Source: Sphingobacteriaceae bacterium UBA6709 (GTDB lineage Bacteria; Bacteroidota; Bacteroidia; Sphingobacteriales; Sphingobacteriaceae). Taken from it: DNA of 64,000 bases. Position 1 is the stretch's first letter; each line of letters starts with the position of its first letter. Both the position numbers and the translations under genes were made by a program. This document shows positions 62,006 to 64,000 of the stretch, in pieces. Location: assembly GCA_002454425.1 (NCBI GenBank), contig DKIV01000007.1, positions 18,501 to 82,500 of the forward strand. Reading direction: 5' to 3'. The notes beneath the pieces were generated by a model, which was given only the letters and a program-made list of their open reading frames with translations, was not told where the DNA came from and searched no databases.

Positions 62006-63272
62006 TAGAAGCATAGCTCCGGGTTTCAAACCCGTTGAACAAATAAAGCTCATCAGAGCTCAAGAATATCAGCTCGATAATGGTATTGATGCCTACGTAG
62101 TAAACGCGGGCGAGCAGGATCTCATAAAGATTGAACTCATATTCAATAATGTAAACTGGGACGCTACAAAACCATTGCAGGCTTATACGGCAAATAACTT
62201 ACTCACTGAAGGTACCAGCAGTATGAGTGCCTTCCAGATTGCCGAACACATAGATTATTACGGAGCGTTCATTCAGACCGACTACAATTTCGACTTCTCA
62301 ACGCTGACGCTGTATACGCTGAACAAGCATTTAAGCAGCGTGCTTCCTGTTCTTAAGTCGATACTTACCGACAGCGTTTATCCTGATAGTGAACTTGACA
62401 TTTATAAGGTGAACCAGAAACAGAAGCTACTGGTGAGTCTGCGTAAAAACGACTATGTGTGTCGCAGAGAGTTTAATCATGCGCTGTTTGGTGATTCGCT
62501 TTACGGCACATTGGTGGCCGACAAGGATTACGATGATTTGCATCGAGACGATTTGATCAGCTATTTTCATCAGGCTTATCAGCCATCGAATTGCACCATC
62601 ATCGCCTCGGGAAAGGTAGATCCCTCGACAGTTTCTCTACTAAATGAATATCTGGGTCGCGGCTGGGACAGGGGGCTCGATCCCGTAAAAAATGATTTCA
62701 TCTTCGCCAGGAGAGCAGGACAGGAACATCTCTTTGAACGTCCTGAAGCGCTTCAGTCGGCAATACGACTAGGCAACCTGAGTATCAACCGCACCCATAC
62801 TGACTTTCCGGGTCTTCAGGTTTTAAATACAGTACTCGGAGGATATTTTGGATCACGATTGATGTCGAATATCCGGGAGGATAAAGGATACACTTATGGC
62901 ATCGGATCAGCCTTGGTTTCATTGCAATCTACCGGATACTTTTTCATTACCTCTGAAGTTGGCGCTGATGTGTGTCAAGCAACCTTGAACGAAATTGAAA
63001 AAGAGCTGCTAACACTTCAAACGGAACTTGTGCCGGAAGCTGAACTTGAAACTGTAAAGAATTACATGCTGGGATCCTTGTTGGGCAGTCTTGAAAATGC
63101 CTTCTCCCATGCAGAGAAATTTAGAAATATCTTATTTTCAGGACTGGATTATGATTACTACGATCGCTATGTAGAGATCGTAAAGAACATTGACAGTACT
63201 GAAATCAAACGCCTGGCGTCTGTATATATGAACTATGCGGATTTCCACAGAGTGATCGTTGGAAAGAAATAG
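61998..63272 (+). CDS. M16 family metallopeptidase, non-catalytic subunit
   Basis: A 424-residue partner of the previous protein with the same fold. Where HxxEH would be there is NLLTEGTSSMS, so it cannot bind zinc. The R-Y pair typical of the partner subunit is present in NIREDKGYTYGIGS near 292, which in the MPP/PqqF family completes the active site of the dimer. The 8-base overlap with the catalytic gene assures equal synthesis. Confidence 0.9.
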   Translation: MIDRSIAPGFKPVEQIKLIRAQEYQLDNGIDAYVVNAGEQDLIKIELIFNNVNWDATKPLQAYTANNLLTEGTSSMSAFQIAEHIDYYGAFIQTDYNFDFSTLTLYTLNKHLSSVLPVLKSILTDSVYPDSELDIYKVNQKQKLLVSLRKNDYVCRREFNHALFGDSLYGTLVADKDYDDLHRDDLISYFHQAYQPSNCTIIASGKVDPSTVSLLNEYLGRGWDRGLDPVKNDFIFARRAGQEHLFERPEALQSAIRLGNLSINRTHTDFPGLQVLNTVLGGYFGSRLMSNIREDKGYTYGIGSALVSLQSTGYFFITSEVGADVCQATLNEIEKELLTLQTELVPEAELETVKNYMLGSLLGSLENAFSHAEKFRNILFSGLDYDYYDRYVEIVKNIDSTEIKRLASVYMNYADFHRVIVGKK

Positions 63273-63330
63273 TTTATACAGAGCCTCTAAAATCATTTGG
63301 CTGAATTATTAATAATATGTAGCTTCGCCC

Positions 63331-64000
63331 ATGCAAGAGAAAATTATTATCCTCGACTTCGGTTCTCAGTACACACAACTTATTGCCCGCCGTGTGAGAG
63401 AACTGAATGTTTATTGTGAAATCCATCCATTTAATCATCTTCCTGAATTTGACGCAAGCGTTAAAGGCGTTATCTTTTCTGGCAGCCCTTCATCTGTCCG
63501 TCAGGACGATGCACCGCAGATAGATGTTAATTTGTTCCATAACAAGCTTCCTCTACTAGGAGTATGTTACGGAGCGCAGTATCTTGCCCAAAACGCCGGA
63601 GGAGAAGTTGTTCCTTCTACCATTCGCGAATATGGAAGAGCCAACCTCCAGCATATTGAGGAAAATAACATCCTCTTTAAAAATATTCCACTTGACTCAC
63701 AGGTATGGATGTCACATGGTGACACCATCTCCGCGATTCCGGCAAATTTCGAAATTATCGCCAGTACCGACACTGTAAAAGTGGCGGCGTTTCATATCAA
63801 AGACAGCTTAACTTTTGGCATTCAGTTTCACCCCGAAGTGACGCACAGCACCGACGGAAAGCAACTTCTGGAAAACTTTTTAGTAGCTGTTTGTGGATGC
63901 TCGCAGGACTGGACCCCGGATTCTTTTGTTGAAACTACCGTATCGGAGCTTAAGCAAAAGCTGGGAAATGATAAAGTAGTATTAGGCCTTTCCGGTGGTG
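63331..64000 (+). CDS. guaA: GMP synthase (glutamine-hydrolysing), 5' part
   Basis: The first 223 codons of guaA, cut by the window end. GMP synthase aminates XMP to GMP. The glutaminase domain starts IIILDFGSQYTQLIARRVRE, has the nucleophile Cys in GVCYGAQY near residue 78 and the His-Glu of FHPEV near 168. The ATP-pyrophosphatase P-loop begins at the end (LGLSGG). ATG 63331 starts right after TAGCTTCG, one base off the -7 consensus and 3 bases away, so a very short leader is possible. Confidence 0.95.
   Translation, partial: MQEKIIILDFGSQYTQLIARRVRELNVYCEIHPFNHLPEFDASVKGVIFSGSPSSVRQDDAPQIDVNLFHNKLPLLGVCYGAQYLAQNAGGEVVPSTIREYGRANLQHIEENNILFKNIPLDSQVWMSHGDTISAIPANFEIIASTDTVKVAAFHIKDSLTFGIQFHPEVTHSTDGKQLLENFLVAVCGCSQDWTPDSFVETTVSELKQKLGNDKVVLGLSGG

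Overview
The window looks like a chromosomal segment of a Bacteroidetes bacterium, most likely family Sphingobacteriaceae (Pedobacter/Mucilaginibacter/Arcticibacter-like). This is inferred from Bacteroidetes-typical families (DUF4294, DUF5686, BshB1, CtlX, M48 lipoprotein, PEP carboxylase with the TAHPTQ variant), from the Bacteroidetes promoter signature (-33 TTG, -7 TAnnTTTG) seen again and again before genes, from weak Shine-Dalgarno sites, and from moderate GC. No rRNA, tRNA, CRISPR array, insertion sequence or prophage was recognised. Most of the window is housekeeping, with short gaps and many clear intrinsic terminators.

Layout. 1-3.5 kb: a partial lipoprotein gene, gpmI, then nadC and plsY. 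3.6-6.8 kb: two M48 metalloproteases around a TM2 / DUF2752 / DUF4870-like membrane gene set. 6.8-12.1 kb (minus): pabB, purA, a Fur-family regulator and a bifunctional ppGpp synthetase/hydrolase. 12.4-15.7 kb: DUF4294 protein, a divergent SDR/HxlR pair, a small membrane protein and bshB1. 15.7-17.5 kb is the one accessory-looking stretch: about 900 bases without a convincing gene, holding a nested 161-base palindrome, then a GC-richer orphan gene. 17.6-26 kb: ACC deaminase-like enzyme, rluD-family gene, class IV aminotransferase (probable pabC), DUF5686 outer-membrane protein, and serC plus a serA-like gene. 26-32 kb: arginine decarboxylase, CtlX-type hydrolase and arginine deiminase (minus), divergent from argS.

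32-39.7 kb: GDSL hydrolase, HAD phosphatase, sirtuin, M1 aminopeptidase, beta-CASP MBL protein and an ABC exporter. 39.9-45.8 kb: a membrane-tailed DEDDh exonuclease coupled to a cNMP/CBS/DUF294 nucleotidyltransferase, then proBA and a DUF6580 membrane protein. 45.9-51.1 kb: an NtrC-type regulator with an altered GAFTGA loop, a satD/DUF3307 pair and tex. 51.5-64 kb: small orphan gene, YigZ, PagL-like deacylase, ppc, yidC, pyrG, an M16 peptidase pair and the 5' part of guaA.

The most striking observation is upstream of satD (47380-47484): four ATAG-N10-CTAT palindromes repeated at exactly 29-base spacing, the last overlapping the predicted promoter. SatD itself looks like a cyclase-like domain followed by a helix-turn-helix, so an autoregulated, possibly ligand-sensing membrane-linked operon (SatD plus DUF3307) is a good candidate for an undescribed system. 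A second general feature is that several core genes (gpmI, nadC, rluD, argS, DUF6580) have their start codon only 4-5 bases after the -7 box, which predicts leaderless mRNAs.
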